From the NCBI GenBank assembly GCA_902596355.1, contig CACJTS010000008.1:1-47657 (forward strand): a stretch of DNA of 47,657 nucleotides. Direction: 5' to 3'. The translations under genes were made by a program, and so were the position numbers. The DNA is from an uncultured Pelagibacteraceae bacterium. Its GTDB lineage: Bacteria > Pseudomonadota > Alphaproteobacteria > Pelagibacterales > Pelagibacteraceae. The notes below the pieces were generated by a model. That model was given only the letters and a program-made list of their open reading frames with translations, was not told the DNA's origin and ran no database searches. Below, piece after piece: positions 1 through 9,229 of the stretch; the stretch's first letter is position 1; every line of letters begins with the position of its first letter.

Positions 1-131
1 CTAAATTTTTAATCATTTCAGGTAAACCAATTAATGAAGAAATAGCTAGAGGTGGACCATTTGTAATGAATACTAAAGCAGAGATCTTGCAAGCAGTTCA
101 AGATTATCATAATGGTACATTTGTAAAATAA
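1..131 (+). CDS. Pirin family protein, C-terminal end (partial)
   Basis: Reading from base 3, an open frame runs to a TAA at 129-131; the start lies outside the window. The visible 42 residues contain GKPINEEIARGGPFVMNT and then an acidic helix ending in DYHNGTF. This matches the C-terminus of pirin-type cupin proteins (G-x-P-x-x-E-P...GPFVMNT...E-I-x-x-A-x-x-D/E-x-x-x-G-x-F). Pirins are metal-binding cupins; some have quercetinase activity, but the role here cannot be told from the tail. The stop is 3 bases before the quinone oxidoreductase start, so the two are probably co-transcribed. Confidence 0.8.
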   Translation, partial: KFLIISGKPINEEIARGGPFVMNTKAEILQAVQDYHNGTFVK

Positions 132-134
132 ATT

Positions 135-1109
135 ATGAAAGCTGTAAAAATTAATAAAACTGGTGGTGCTGAGGTTTTAGAGGTTAAAAATATATCTTTA
201 GAGAAACCTGGTTCCGATCAAGTAACAATAGAACAAAAAGCTATTGGTCTTAACTATATTGATACTTACCATAGATCAGGTCTATACCCTTTAAAACTCC
301 CTATTGGTTTAGGTTTAGAAGGTGCTGGAGTAATTACTGCGATTGGAGAAAATGTAAAAGACTTCAAAATCGGTGATAAAATTTCTTATGCTGGTATACC
401 TTTAGGTTCGTATTGTACCCATAGAAATTATCCGACTAAGAATTTAGTAAAAGTACCTGATGGTATTGATCTTGAGATAGCAGCAACCTTGATGACTAAA
501 GGATTAACAACTTTTTATCTTTTACATAAAACTTATCCAGTCAAATCTGGAGAAACAATATTATTTCATGCAGCAGCTGGTGGTGTTGGTCAGATATTTG
601 GCCAATGGGCCAAAAGTTTAGGTTGTGATGTTATAGGTACAGTTGGTTCAGATGAAAAAATAAATATAGCAAAAGAAAACGGTTATGATCATGTAATTAA
701 TTACAATAAAGAAGATTTTGCAAAAAAAGTTTTAGAAATTACCGATGGTAAGGGTGTCCCTGTTGTATATGATGGAGTTGGTAAAGATACATTAAATGGA
801 TCAATTGAATGTTTGGCAATAAGAGGAATGATGGTTTCATTTGGAAATGCATCTGGACCTTTGTCAGATATAAATGTGCCAAAAGTTATCCAACCAAAAG
901 GCCTATATCTTGTAAGACCTTCTATGCAACAATACTTATCAACAAGAGAAGAATTGGATGAGGCTTCAAAAACTATGTTTGAAAAAATTAGCTCTGGTAA
1001 AGTTAAAATTAAAATTTTTAAAAAGTATAAGTTAGAAGATGTTATTCGAGCTCATGAAGATCTTGAAGGAAGAAAAATTTTGGGTCCAGCTGTAATAGTT
1101 CCTAATTAA
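135..1109 (+). CDS. qor: Quinone oxidoreductase (zinc-free MDR family)
   Basis: 324 residues, normal length for NADPH:quinone oxidoreductase. The N-terminal GroES-like domain (about 1-120) has GLNYIDTYHRSGLYP and the glycine-rich stretch GLGLEGAGVI. The Rossmann domain carries the nucleotide-binding motif AAAGGVG at 146-152. No catalytic or structural zinc cysteines are seen, as expected for the Qor branch. It should catalyse NAD(P)H-dependent reduction of quinones or enones in the cytosol. It follows the pirin tail by 3 bases on the same strand, and its 3' end overlaps the convergent DUF2721 gene by 8 bases. The exact substrate is unknown. Confidence 0.88.
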   Translation: MKAVKINKTGGAEVLEVKNISLEKPGSDQVTIEQKAIGLNYIDTYHRSGLYPLKLPIGLGLEGAGVITAIGENVKDFKIGDKISYAGIPLGSYCTHRNYPTKNLVKVPDGIDLEIAATLMTKGLTTFYLLHKTYPVKSGETILFHAAAGGVGQIFGQWAKSLGCDVIGTVGSDEKINIAKENGYDHVINYNKEDFAKKVLEITDGKGVPVVYDGVGKDTLNGSIECLAIRGMMVSFGNASGPLSDINVPKVIQPKGLYLVRPSMQQYLSTREELDEASKTMFEKISSGKVKIKIFKKYKLEDVIRAHEDLEGRKILGPAVIVPN

Positions 1110-1506
1110 CATCAACATCCATATCTGACATATGAAGTTTAAGTGCATTTGTTGAAATTTGAATTTCTCTAATAAAAAAAATTATAGATATAATCATCGA
1201 CAAACAGCATGATCCAAAAATTACTCTGGCCAAAAAAACTTCGTCTAGATACAAAGCAAATACAGTCAACATATTAAAAAGAAACCCAAATGAGGCAAAA
1301 AGTATTGTCCATCTTAAAAGGGTTATTCTACCACTAAGATTAATAAACTGTTTTTTCCACTCCGGCGGAATATGCTTTTCGTAAACATGCTCATCATGAA
1401 GCTGTCTAATTAATATACTTAAAGAATGGAATCTATTACTGTAAACAGCCATCATTAAAGGAATTGCGGGAAACATTAGAGCTGTGACTGTGTAATCTAT
1501 ATTCAT
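1102..1506 (-). CDS. DUF2721 family membrane protein
   Basis: 134 residues from the ATG at 1506; an upstream TTG would add three residues. I prefer the ATG because neither start has a clear Shine-Dalgarno and the protein reads naturally as MNIDYTVTALMFPAIPLM. The layout has an N-terminal hydrophobic segment (about 6-22), a charged cytosolic stretch with SILIRQLHDEH, and then two hydrophobic helices (about 68-88 and 95-112). This architecture and the order small TM - IRxLH - two TMs resemble DUF2721 proteins, which have no known function. It converges on qor and diverges from ubiA across a 52-base gap that must hold the promoters of both. Confidence 0.72.
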   Translation of the reverse strand: MNIDYTVTALMFPAIPLMMAVYSNRFHSLSILIRQLHDEHVYEKHIPPEWKKQFINLSGRITLLRWTILFASFGFLFNMLTVFALYLDEVFLARVIFGSCCLSMIISIIFFIREIQISTNALKLHMSDMDVDVN

Positions 1507-1558
1507 ACGAATCAATTTGATTATGAAACTAGGCTTTGTTATTTACAAGTAAAATATT

Positions 1559-2425
1559 ATGAACCAACTAAAACTTTTTATCAATTTAACTAGAATAGAA
1601 AAACCAATTGGCTATATGTTGTTATTTTGGCCCTGTGCTTGGGGATTAACATTAGCTTATGATTTTTCACTAAACTTAAATACTTATTTTTTTTATTTAA
1701 TTTTATTTTTTTTTGGGTCAGTATTAATGAGATCTGCGGGCTGTATAGTGAATGATATTTTGGATAGAAAATTTGATGCAAGAGTATATCGTACAAAAAA
1801 TCGACCTATTGCATCTGGAAAAATTTCTGTAAAATTAGCTATATTTTATTCTCTTGTGCTGTGTTTTTTAGCTCTTTTAGTTCTTTTGAATTTTAATTTG
1901 TTCACAATAATTTTAGCACTAGGATCAATGCCCCTTGCATTTACATACCCTCTGATGAAGCGATTTACTTATTGGCCACAATTATTTTTGGGTATCACTT
2001 TTAATTATGGATTAATTCTTGGTTGGACTGCAATTTATAGCCAAGTAGACCTTGCACCAATTCTATTTTATTTAGGGGCCATATTTTGGACACTGGGATA
2101 TGACACAATTTATGGGTATCAAGATATTAAAGATGATGAAATTATAGGATTAAAGTCAACTTCAATTAAATTTAAGAGTAGAGCAAAAAATTTTTTATCA
2201 TTATGTTACGCTACGTTATTAATTTTTTTTATATTAGGTGGTTTATATATGTCATTTAGTTTTACATATTACGTGTTGATCCTGATACCTGTTTGGCATT
2301 TGTTTTTTTATCAAATAAGAACCTTTGATCCTAACAACTCAAACAGTTGTTTAAAAGCATTCAAAAGCAATAATTTTTTTGGTTTAATTATATTTCTTAA
2401 TATTTTAATTATAAAAAATTTGTGA
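1559..2425 (+). CDS. ubiA: 4-hydroxybenzoate polyprenyltransferase UbiA
   Basis: 288 residues with eight or nine hydrophobic helices. The first aspartate-rich motif NDILDRKFD (near residue 64) and the second, DIKDDE (near 188), are the prenyl-diphosphate/Mg2+ sites of the UbiA family. The early RIEKPIGYMLLFWPCAWGL matches the N-terminus of UbiA proper rather than chlorophyll or heme-O synthases. It should attach the polyprenyl tail to 4-hydroxybenzoate in ubiquinone synthesis at the inner membrane. Its TGA stop shares a base with the ATG of the next gene (TGATG), which suggests translational coupling to the LPS export/assembly genes. Confidence 0.93.
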   Translation: MNQLKLFINLTRIEKPIGYMLLFWPCAWGLTLAYDFSLNLNTYFFYLILFFFGSVLMRSAGCIVNDILDRKFDARVYRTKNRPIASGKISVKLAIFYSLVLCFLALLVLLNFNLFTIILALGSMPLAFTYPLMKRFTYWPQLFLGITFNYGLILGWTAIYSQVDLAPILFYLGAIFWTLGYDTIYGYQDIKDDEIIGLKSTSIKFKSRAKNFLSLCYATLLIFFILGGLYMSFSFTYYVLILIPVWHLFFYQIRTFDPNNSNSCLKAFKSNNFFGLIIFLNILIIKNL

Positions 2426-4161
2426 TGAAAAAAATTGAAATTTTTCAAAGACTCTATAACGATTACACCAAAAAATATTTAAATAAAATTATTTTATCTG
2501 CTTTTTTTTCTATACTGGTTGCTGGCAGCACATCTTCAATTGCTTGGCTTTTAGATCCTGCAATAAAGAAATTATTTATTGAAAAAGATCAAACATTAAT
2601 AATTTATATTCCATTAATGATTGTACTTGCTTTTACAACAAAAGGCTTGTCTTTATACTTTGCTAAAACAACAATGATAGCTGTAGGTGAAGGAACAAAA
2701 AAAAAATTACAATACGACATGATTAATTCATTAATTGGAAATGATACTCAAGTTATCGATAAAAAGCATTCAGGTAAATTTATCTCAAATCTTACATATG
2801 ACGTAACACATATTACTAACTTACTAAGCAATGCAATATTAACTTTATTTAAAGATTCACTAACATTAATTGGTTTATTAACAGTAATGTTTTTGCAGAA
2901 CTGGAAACTTGCACTTATTTCAATAATAATGATACCTCTTGCTAGTATTTCAGCAAAAACTCTAGGAAAAAGAATTAGTAAAGTCACTACAGAAGCGCAA
3001 GAAAAATCAGGTTTCTTAACAACCTATCTTGTTGAACTATTTAAAAATCACAAACTAATTAAAGTTTTTCAAAAAGAGAATTATGAAAAAGATAGAGCTG
3101 ACAAACACTTAAATCAATTAAAAGAAAAAAATCAAAAAATATTAACTGTTTTTGTAAGAATGTCTCCAATTATGGAAATTTTAACTGGAATTATGATCGC
3201 TATATTAATTTTCTATGCAAGTATTCTTATGACAAAAGGAGAGATTGATATTAATAATTTTTTTTCATTCTTAGCCGCAATGATGTTGGCTTACCAACCT
3301 GTTCGTGCATTATCAACACTTAATATGGTATTAAACCAAGGCTTATCCGCTGGTTCAAGAATTTTACCTATTATTGACCAAAAAAATAATATTAATGAAA
3401 TCGATGATGCTAAACCTATTCAGGTTAAAAATTCTGATATTAATTTTAAAAATATTAATTTTTCTTATTCTTTGGAAGATGGCAAAACTTTAAAATCAGT
3501 AAATCTAGAATTTAAAGGTGGAAAGATGACTTCATTAGTAGGTCATAGTGGATCAGGCAAATCTACAATGCTAAACTTAATTCCAAGGATTTATGATGCT
3601 CAGTCAGGAGATATTACAATTGATGGACAATCAATTTACAAAAGTACTTTAAAATCAATTAGGAATGAAATTTCAATGGTTAGTCAAGAAACTACTTTAT
3701 TTGATGATACAATAAAAAATAATATCAAATATGCGAAAGAAAATGCAACAAATGAGGAAGTTTATAAAGTTTCAAAATTGTCATTTTGTGATGAATTTAT
3801 TAATAATCTACCAAAAAAATACGACACATTAATCGGGGAGAATGGAGTAAGATTATCAGGAGGTCAAAAACAAAGGTTATCAATTGCAAGAGCTATGATG
3901 AAAGATAGTTCTATTATTTTGTTAGATGAGGCTACTTCTTCTTTAGATTCTGATACTGAAGCTAAAATACAGGAAGCTCTAAAAATATTAACTAAAAATA
4001 AAACAACAATTGTAATAGCACACAGGTTATCTACAATTTTAAATTCTAACAATATTTATGTAATTGATTCAGGAAAAGTAGTTGATTGTGGAAAGCACGA
4101 GTATTTAATGAATAATTCAGAATTATATAAAAGTTTTTATGAAAAACAGATACAAAAATAA
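2425..4161 (+). CDS. msbA: MsbA-like lipid A / lipid exporter (ABC, fused TM-NBD)
   Basis: 578 residues from the ATG at 2425; an in-frame GTG one codon earlier is the alternative, but the TGATG junction favours the ATG. An N-terminal six-helix exporter domain (about 20-310) is followed by an ATPase domain. That domain has Walker A GHSGSGKST (373-381), Q-loop MVSQE (418-422), signature LSGGQ (477-481), Walker B IILLDE (497-502) and H-loop His533. The half-transporter would dimerise in the inner membrane. Lying between ubiA and waaA/lpxK, it most likely flips lipid A-core, as MsbA does. A multidrug exporter is possible by sequence alone, but the neighbours argue against it. Confidence 0.88.
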   Translation: MKKIEIFQRLYNDYTKKYLNKIILSAFFSILVAGSTSSIAWLLDPAIKKLFIEKDQTLIIYIPLMIVLAFTTKGLSLYFAKTTMIAVGEGTKKKLQYDMINSLIGNDTQVIDKKHSGKFISNLTYDVTHITNLLSNAILTLFKDSLTLIGLLTVMFLQNWKLALISIIMIPLASISAKTLGKRISKVTTEAQEKSGFLTTYLVELFKNHKLIKVFQKENYEKDRADKHLNQLKEKNQKILTVFVRMSPIMEILTGIMIAILIFYASILMTKGEIDINNFFSFLAAMMLAYQPVRALSTLNMVLNQGLSAGSRILPIIDQKNNINEIDDAKPIQVKNSDINFKNINFSYSLEDGKTLKSVNLEFKGGKMTSLVGHSGSGKSTMLNLIPRIYDAQSGDITIDGQSIYKSTLKSIRNEISMVSQETTLFDDTIKNNIKYAKENATNEEVYKVSKLSFCDEFINNLPKKYDTLIGENGVRLSGGQKQRLSIARAMMKDSSIILLDEATSSLDSDTEAKIQEALKILTKNKTTIVIAHRLSTILNSNNIYVIDSGKVVDCGKHEYLMNNSELYKSFYEKQIQK

Positions 4162-4163
4162 AC

Positions 4164-5414
4164 ATGTTTTTACTTTACCAAACATTTGTAACAATAATTT
4201 TATTAATATCGCCCGTAATAATAATTTATAGAATTTTTAAGAATAAAGAAGACAAACACAGATTTGTTGAAAAATTCAGTATATCTACAAAAAAAAGAAA
4301 AAAAGGAAAATTAATATGGTTTCACGGAGCAAGTGTGGGAGAAATAATAAGTGTAATTCCAATAATAAAACATTATGAGAAAAATAAAGAAATAAATCAA
4401 ATATTGATTACATCTAGTACTTTAAGTTCATCAAAAATTCTTAAAAAATTTAATTTAAAAAAAACTGTTCATCAATTTTATCCCATTGATCATTTTTTTT
4501 TTACAAATAAATTTTTAAATTTTTGGAAACCAACATTAGCAATATTTATAGAGTCAGAAATTTGGCCATACATGTATTATAATTTAGATAAAAAAAAAAT
4601 TCCTTTAATTTTACTTAATGCAAGAATAACAAAAAAAACTTATAAAAGATGGATAAAAATTAAAAAAATATCTCAAGTAGTATTTAACAAGATTAAAATT
4701 GCCTTTCCTCAAAACTCTGAGACAAAGTTTTTTTTAAAAAAAATTAAACTAAATAATATATGTAATACTGGAAATCTTAAATTTATTGAAGATCCTGATA
4801 TAAATGAAAATAAAGTAAACAAAAATTTAAAATCGGAACTAAAAAAAAGAAAAATATGGGTTGCGTCTAGTACGCATGAAAGTGAAGAATTATTTTGTGC
4901 TCAAACTCATTTAGAACTGAGAAAAAAAGTCAAAAATTTATTAACAATTATTATTCCTAGACATGTACATAGAGTTGAAGAAATAATTAAAAAATTAGAA
5001 AAACTTAAACTAAGTGTTTCTTTACACAGCTCCAAATTAAAAAAAATAAAAGATACAGATATTTATATTGTTGACACTTTTGGAGAAACAAAAAAATTCC
5101 ATCAAATTGCATCCTCGGTTTTTTTAGGAGGATCTATAATAAATAGAGGAGGACAAAATCCCTTGGAGGCCGCAAGATATGGGTCGAGAATATTGCATGG
5201 TCCAAATGTAAGTAATTTTAAGGATGTATATAATCTTTTGAGAGATTTAAATATTTCTAAAAAAATTAAAACACCTAAACAATTATCTTCTCTAATAATT
5301 TTCAAAAAAAATAAAAATTTAGGTTTAAAAATAAAGAATATGGGAGAAAAAATATTAAAAAAAACTATAAGAGAATTAGATAATTTAATAAAAAATGAAA
5401 TTAAAAAAACCTAA
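4164..5414 (+). CDS. waaA: 3-deoxy-D-manno-octulosonic acid (Kdo) transferase WaaA/KdtA
   Basis: 416 residues, a normal WaaA length. An N-terminal membrane anchor (about 5-24) precedes the GT-B catalytic domains. The motif FHGASVGE (53-60) includes the conserved catalytic Glu60. The acceptor-side FIESEIWP and the C-terminal Kdo-nucleotide region FLGGSIINRGGQNPLEAA are diagnostic. It would transfer Kdo from CMP-Kdo to lipid IVA at the cytosolic face. It starts 2 bases after msbA, and its last 20 bases overlap lpxK. The protein is exceptionally lysine/isoleucine-rich, matching local AT bias. Confidence 0.93.
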   Translation: MFLLYQTFVTIILLISPVIIIYRIFKNKEDKHRFVEKFSISTKKRKKGKLIWFHGASVGEIISVIPIIKHYEKNKEINQILITSSTLSSSKILKKFNLKKTVHQFYPIDHFFFTNKFLNFWKPTLAIFIESEIWPYMYYNLDKKKIPLILLNARITKKTYKRWIKIKKISQVVFNKIKIAFPQNSETKFFLKKIKLNNICNTGNLKFIEDPDINENKVNKNLKSELKKRKIWVASSTHESEELFCAQTHLELRKKVKNLLTIIIPRHVHRVEEIIKKLEKLKLSVSLHSSKLKKIKDTDIYIVDTFGETKKFHQIASSVFLGGSIINRGGQNPLEAARYGSRILHGPNVSNFKDVYNLLRDLNISKKIKTPKQLSSLIIFKKNKNLGLKIKNMGEKILKKTIRELDNLIKNEIKKT

Positions 5415-6321
5415 ATTTTGGGATTATAAAAAACCAAATACTTATGCATATATACTGTCTCCGTTATCATTATTAGTGAATATTTTTAATCAGTTTAAAA
5501 TCAAAAAAAACAAAAAAAAATTCAAAATAAAAACAATTTGTGTAGGTAATATATATATTGGAGGTACTGGCAAAACCTCACTTAGCATTAAAATTAATGA
5601 AATATTGAATAAAAAAAAAATAAAATCTTGTTTTATAAAAAAATTTTATAATAACCAGAAAGATGAACAAAAAATATTAAGCAATAATGGAAAGCTTTTT
5701 TTATCTCATAAAAGAATTGATGCACTGAGACAGGCTGAAAACGAAAATTATGAGGTTGCAATACTAGATGATGGACTTCAAGATCAATCAATTAATTATG
5801 ATGCTACATTTGTTTGTTTTAATAACATAAATTGGATAGGAAATGGAATGATAATTCCAGCAGGCCCATTAAGAGAAAGTATTATTAATTTAAGAAAATA
5901 TGAACACATTTTTTTAAATGGTAATTTGGAAAATTTGGATAATATAAAGAAAGATGTATTAAATATTAATCCTAAAATTAACATACATATTGGAAAGTAT
6001 ATTGGAACAAATCTAGATCAGTTTGATATAAAATATAAATATTTAGTATTTTCAGGCATTGGGAATCATGGAACATTTATTTCCATGCTAAAAAAGAGTG
6101 GTTTAAATATTTTTAATGAAATTGAATTTCCTGATCATTATAGTTACACAAATAATGATATAGATAAGATTTTAGATTTAGCTGCTAACCATGATTGTAA
6201 AATCATTACAACTGAAAAAGACCACTTAAAAATAGATTATAAATACCATAGCAAAATTAAATTTGTAAAATCAGAACTTCAAATAATTAATGAGGAAAAA
6301 TTTTTCAAATTTTTAATATAA
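5395..6321 (+). CDS. lpxK: Tetraacyldisaccharide 4'-kinase LpxK
   Basis: 308 residues with the LpxK N-terminal pattern KPKFWDYKKPNTYAYILSPLS, the P-loop GGTGKTSL (56-63) and the downstream DDGLQD (125-130), the family's hallmark catalytic motif. LpxK phosphorylates the 4' position of lipid A disaccharide to give lipid IVA at the inner membrane. It overlaps the end of waaA by 20 bases, a coupling that keeps the two lipid A steps together. The substrate-binding DHYSYT near residue 243 is also typical. The protein is slightly shorter than the E. coli enzyme but complete. Confidence 0.93.
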   Translation: MKLKKPKFWDYKKPNTYAYILSPLSLLVNIFNQFKIKKNKKKFKIKTICVGNIYIGGTGKTSLSIKINEILNKKKIKSCFIKKFYNNQKDEQKILSNNGKLFLSHKRIDALRQAENENYEVAILDDGLQDQSINYDATFVCFNNINWIGNGMIIPAGPLRESIINLRKYEHIFLNGNLENLDNIKKDVLNINPKINIHIGKYIGTNLDQFDIKYKYLVFSGIGNHGTFISMLKKSGLNIFNEIEFPDHYSYTNNDIDKILDLAANHDCKIITTEKDHLKIDYKYHSKIKFVKSELQIINEEKFFKFLI

Positions 6322-6323
6322 AT

Positions 6324-7184
6324 ATGAAATATTTAAAATATTTTATTCAATTTTTGTTTGCAATTATTTTTTTTAGTATTTGCAAACTGTTGGGACCTAA
6401 AATTTCTTCTGACTTAGGAGGGAAAATTTTCGAAAAAATTGGACCTTATTTTAGATCAAAAAAATTAATTCATGCAAATATCAAAAACTCAATTCCTAGT
6501 GTTAGTTCAAATAATTTAAATACAATAATTAAACTAATGTGGAATAACTATGGAAGAGTATTTGCGGAGTACATGTTCATAAAAAATTTTAGAATGGGTA
6601 AGCTTTCTTCAAAAATTCAAGTAGAGGGACAAGAAATACTTGATGATATAAAAAAACATAATAAACAAGCAATCTTTGTTTCAGGGCATTTTGGTAATTT
6701 TGAGCTGATGGCAATGCATTTGGAAAAAACAGGTATAAATTTATCTACAATTTATCGACCATTGAATAATATTTTTTTAAATTTCATGATGGAAAGAATA
6801 AGAAAAAAATATATATGCAAACATCAAATTAAAAAAGGTATCGGTGGAATGAAAAAGTTAATAAATTTAAAAAAAAATAATATTTCTACAGCTCTCATGA
6901 TCGATCAAAGAGTATCTGAAGGCATTTTATCAAATTTTTTTAACAGAAAAGCATTAACTACAACTGTGCCTGCACAACTTGTAAAAAAATTCAAAATCCC
7001 CGTTATTCCGATTTACATTGAGAGAACAAAAAATATTAATTTCAAAGTTACGATAAATAAGCCTCTTTTGTTTTCAAATAACGATACAATTCAAAATATT
7101 ACAGACAAATTAAATAAAGAACTTGAAAAAATGATTTTAAATAAACCAGAGCAATGGATATGGTCACATAACCGATGGAAATAA
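6324..7184 (+). CDS. Lipid A late acyltransferase, LpxL/HtrB family
   Basis: 286 residues with an N-terminal membrane helix (about 7-23) and the acyltransferase motif H-x4-E in SGHFGNFELMA (His122, Glu127). Further along are STIYRPLNN, IDQR and a C-terminal PEQWIWSHNRWK that matches the LpxL/LpxM/HtrB family (PEQYxWxHRRWK). It would add a secondary acyl chain to the Kdo2-lipid A precursor at the cytosolic face. It begins 2 bases after lpxK and ends the lipid A operon. Which position it acylates cannot be decided from sequence. Confidence 0.88.
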   Translation: MKYLKYFIQFLFAIIFFSICKLLGPKISSDLGGKIFEKIGPYFRSKKLIHANIKNSIPSVSSNNLNTIIKLMWNNYGRVFAEYMFIKNFRMGKLSSKIQVEGQEILDDIKKHNKQAIFVSGHFGNFELMAMHLEKTGINLSTIYRPLNNIFLNFMMERIRKKYICKHQIKKGIGGMKKLINLKKNNISTALMIDQRVSEGILSNFFNRKALTTTVPAQLVKKFKIPVIPIYIERTKNINFKVTINKPLLFSNNDTIQNITDKLNKELEKMILNKPEQWIWSHNRWK

Positions 7185-7202
7185 ATATTAGGATTTTTTT
7201 TC

Positions 7203-7385
7203 TTACTTCCTCTTTTTTGATGCTTCAATATAAGAAAAATATGGCTCCTGCAATTCAACATTCCAATAATTTAAATTTTCAAGTTGAATTTTTTTACCAC
7301 TAACTGCACACTCAACATAATCGCCAGGCTCAATTATCTGAAAATTATTTGGCAAATATTTTAATTTTGCTAATTTTTTTAACAT
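7203..7385 (-). CDS. DUF2093 domain protein
   Basis: 60 residues from the ATG at 7385. A longer frame to 7445 would run into purD, so I take the internal ATG, which starts MLKKLAKLKYLPNNFQII. The pattern AKLKYLPNNFQIIEPGDYVECAVSGKKIQLENLNYWNVELQEPY matches the small alphaproteobacterial DUF2093 family (L-x-Y-x-x-G-x-F-x-v-x-x-P-G...V-x-C-A-V-T/S-G-x-x-I-x-L-x-x-L-x-Y-W-x-V-x-x-Q-E-x-Y) along its whole length. Function is unknown. It diverges from purD with only 21 bases between the two starts. Confidence 0.82.
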   Translation of the reverse strand: MLKKLAKLKYLPNNFQIIEPGDYVECAVSGKKIQLENLNYWNVELQEPYFSYIEASKKRK

Positions 7386-7406
7386 TTTTAGTTTATATAG
7401 TTTTAT

Positions 7407-8669
7407 ATGAAAGTTGGAATAATAGGAAGTGGAGGAAGAGAGCATGCTATTTGTAGCGCATTGAAAAATTCTAGTAAAATCGATAAAATATACTGTTTTC
7501 CTGGAAATGCTGGAACATCTAATATAGCAGAGAATATAAAAATTAATTTAGATGACTTTGAAATTTTAAAAAATTTTATATTTGAAAAAAAAATTGATTT
7601 AATTTTTGTAGGCCCAGAAAAACCTTTGGTTGAAGGTATAGTTGATTATTTAGAAAAATTTAAAATTAAAGTGTTTGGACCAAATAAGTTAGCATCACAA
7701 CTTGAAGGTTCAAAAATATTTACAAAAAAAATTTGTCAAAAATTTAATATACCCACTGCAAAATTTGGAATTTTTCAAAACACAAAAGAAGCTAAAAAGT
7801 TTCTTAATAAAACAAGTTTTCCGACAGTTATTAAAGCTGACAACTTAGCATCGGGCAAAGGTGTCTATATTTGTAAAAATGAAAACGAAGCAAAAATTGC
7901 AATAGATGAAATATTTGGTGGAAAATTTGGATATGCAAAAAACTTATTAATTGAGGAGTTTTTAGATGGTGAAGAAATGAGTTTTTTTACTATCCATGAT
8001 GGAGTAACATTTAAAAATTTTGGTACAGCTCAAGATCACAAAAGAGTTCTAGAGGGAGACAAGGGTAAAAACACTGGGGGGATGGGTGCATATTCTCCAT
8101 CAAGATTAATTAATGAGGAATTAGAAAAAAAAATTATAAATAGGATTATAAAACCTACCTTAAAGGGTTTATCAGAAAGAGGGATACAATATAAAGGTTT
8201 TTTATACACAGGTTTAATGATTGTGAAAAATGAACCATATCTAATTGAGTATAATGTAAGAATGGGGGATCCAGAATGTCAAACAATAATACCCAGACTT
8301 GATAGCGATCTTTACGATATTATATTAGCTTGCTGCAACAGTAAGCTTAATGAAATAGATGTCAAATGGTCTAATAATAAAAGCTTATGCATTGTTTTGT
8401 GTTCGAAAGGTTATCCAGACGATTTTAAAAAAAATGTTGAAATAGAACACTTAAATAAAATAAAAGTTAATGAAAGTGATTTTTTATTTCATGCTGGGAC
8501 TATAAACAAACAGGATAAAATTTATGCCATAGGCGGAAGAGTGTTAAATTTCGTCTCAATTTCTGAAAATTTTAACAATTCAAAAGAAAATATTTTGAAT
8601 AATTTAGAAAAACTAAATTGGTCTGGTGGTTTTTATCGAAAAGATATCGGTTACAAGGTAATAAAATAA
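7407..8669 (+). CDS. purD: Phosphoribosylamine--glycine ligase PurD
   Basis: 420 residues, the usual PurD length. The N-terminal GSGGREHA (7-14) binds phosphoribosylamine. FPGNAGT, the ATP-grasp segment KADNLASGKGVYI, EEFLDGEEMSFF and the metal-binding loop YNVRMGDPECQ follow in the expected order. It forms GAR, the second step of de novo purine synthesis, in the cytosol. The final A of its TAA stop is the first base of the rsmD start codon, so translation of the two is probably coupled. Confidence 0.96.
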   Translation: MKVGIIGSGGREHAICSALKNSSKIDKIYCFPGNAGTSNIAENIKINLDDFEILKNFIFEKKIDLIFVGPEKPLVEGIVDYLEKFKIKVFGPNKLASQLEGSKIFTKKICQKFNIPTAKFGIFQNTKEAKKFLNKTSFPTVIKADNLASGKGVYICKNENEAKIAIDEIFGGKFGYAKNLLIEEFLDGEEMSFFTIHDGVTFKNFGTAQDHKRVLEGDKGKNTGGMGAYSPSRLINEELEKKIINRIIKPTLKGLSERGIQYKGFLYTGLMIVKNEPYLIEYNVRMGDPECQTIIPRLDSDLYDIILACCNSKLNEIDVKWSNNKSLCIVLCSKGYPDDFKKNVEIEHLNKIKVNESDFLFHAGTINKQDKIYAIGGRVLNFVSISENFNNSKENILNNLEKLNWSGGFYRKDIGYKVIK

Positions 8670-9229
8670 TGCGAATAATATCAGGTTCTTTTAAAGGAAA
8701 AAAAATTCATCAACCAAATGATATTAAAACTAGACCTTTGAAAGATTTAACAAAAGAATCTATTTTTAATATCATTTCTCATTCAAATAAATTTAACTCA
8801 AAAATTGAAAATGCAAATATTCTAGATTTATTTTCAGGGGTAGGTTCCTTTGGGATGGAGTGTATATCTAGAGGGGCTAAAAAAGTTATTTTTATGGAAA
8901 ACTACTCTAAAGTTATACCAATCCTTAAGAAAAATTTAACTCAACTAACTTCAACTGAAAATTATGAGATAATTGAAAAAGATATATATGAAAAGATTTC
9001 TTGTTTAAATTTATTTGACAAGTTTGATATTATTTTTTTAGATCCACCATATAAAGATAAAAATTTATATAAATTGCTTGAAAAAATTATAAAATTAAAA
9101 ATTCTAAATCATAAAGGAATTGTGATTTTACATAGACATAAAAATGAAAAAGATACTTTTCCATCTGAATTCAAAGTTATTGAAGAGAAAAAATATGGTA
9201 TATCAAAAATAATTTTTTTAAATTTTTAA
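8669..9229 (+). CDS. rsmD: 16S rRNA (guanine966-N2)-methyltransferase RsmD
   Basis: 186 residues from the ATG at 8669, which overlaps the purD stop by one base; a longer upstream frame would only read purD out of frame. The protein starts MRIISGSFKGKKI, the classic RsmD N-terminus, followed by TRPLKDLTKESIFNI. It has the SAM motif LDLFSGVGSFGME (53-65) and the N-methylation motif DPPY (125-128). It methylates G966 of 16S rRNA in the small subunit. The 3' end overlaps the convergent pgi gene by 4 bases. Confidence 0.93.
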   Translation: MRIISGSFKGKKIHQPNDIKTRPLKDLTKESIFNIISHSNKFNSKIENANILDLFSGVGSFGMECISRGAKKVIFMENYSKVIPILKKNLTQLTSTENYEIIEKDIYEKISCLNLFDKFDIIFLDPPYKDKNLYKLLEKIIKLKILNHKGIVILHRHKNEKDTFPSEFKVIEEKKYGISKIIFLNF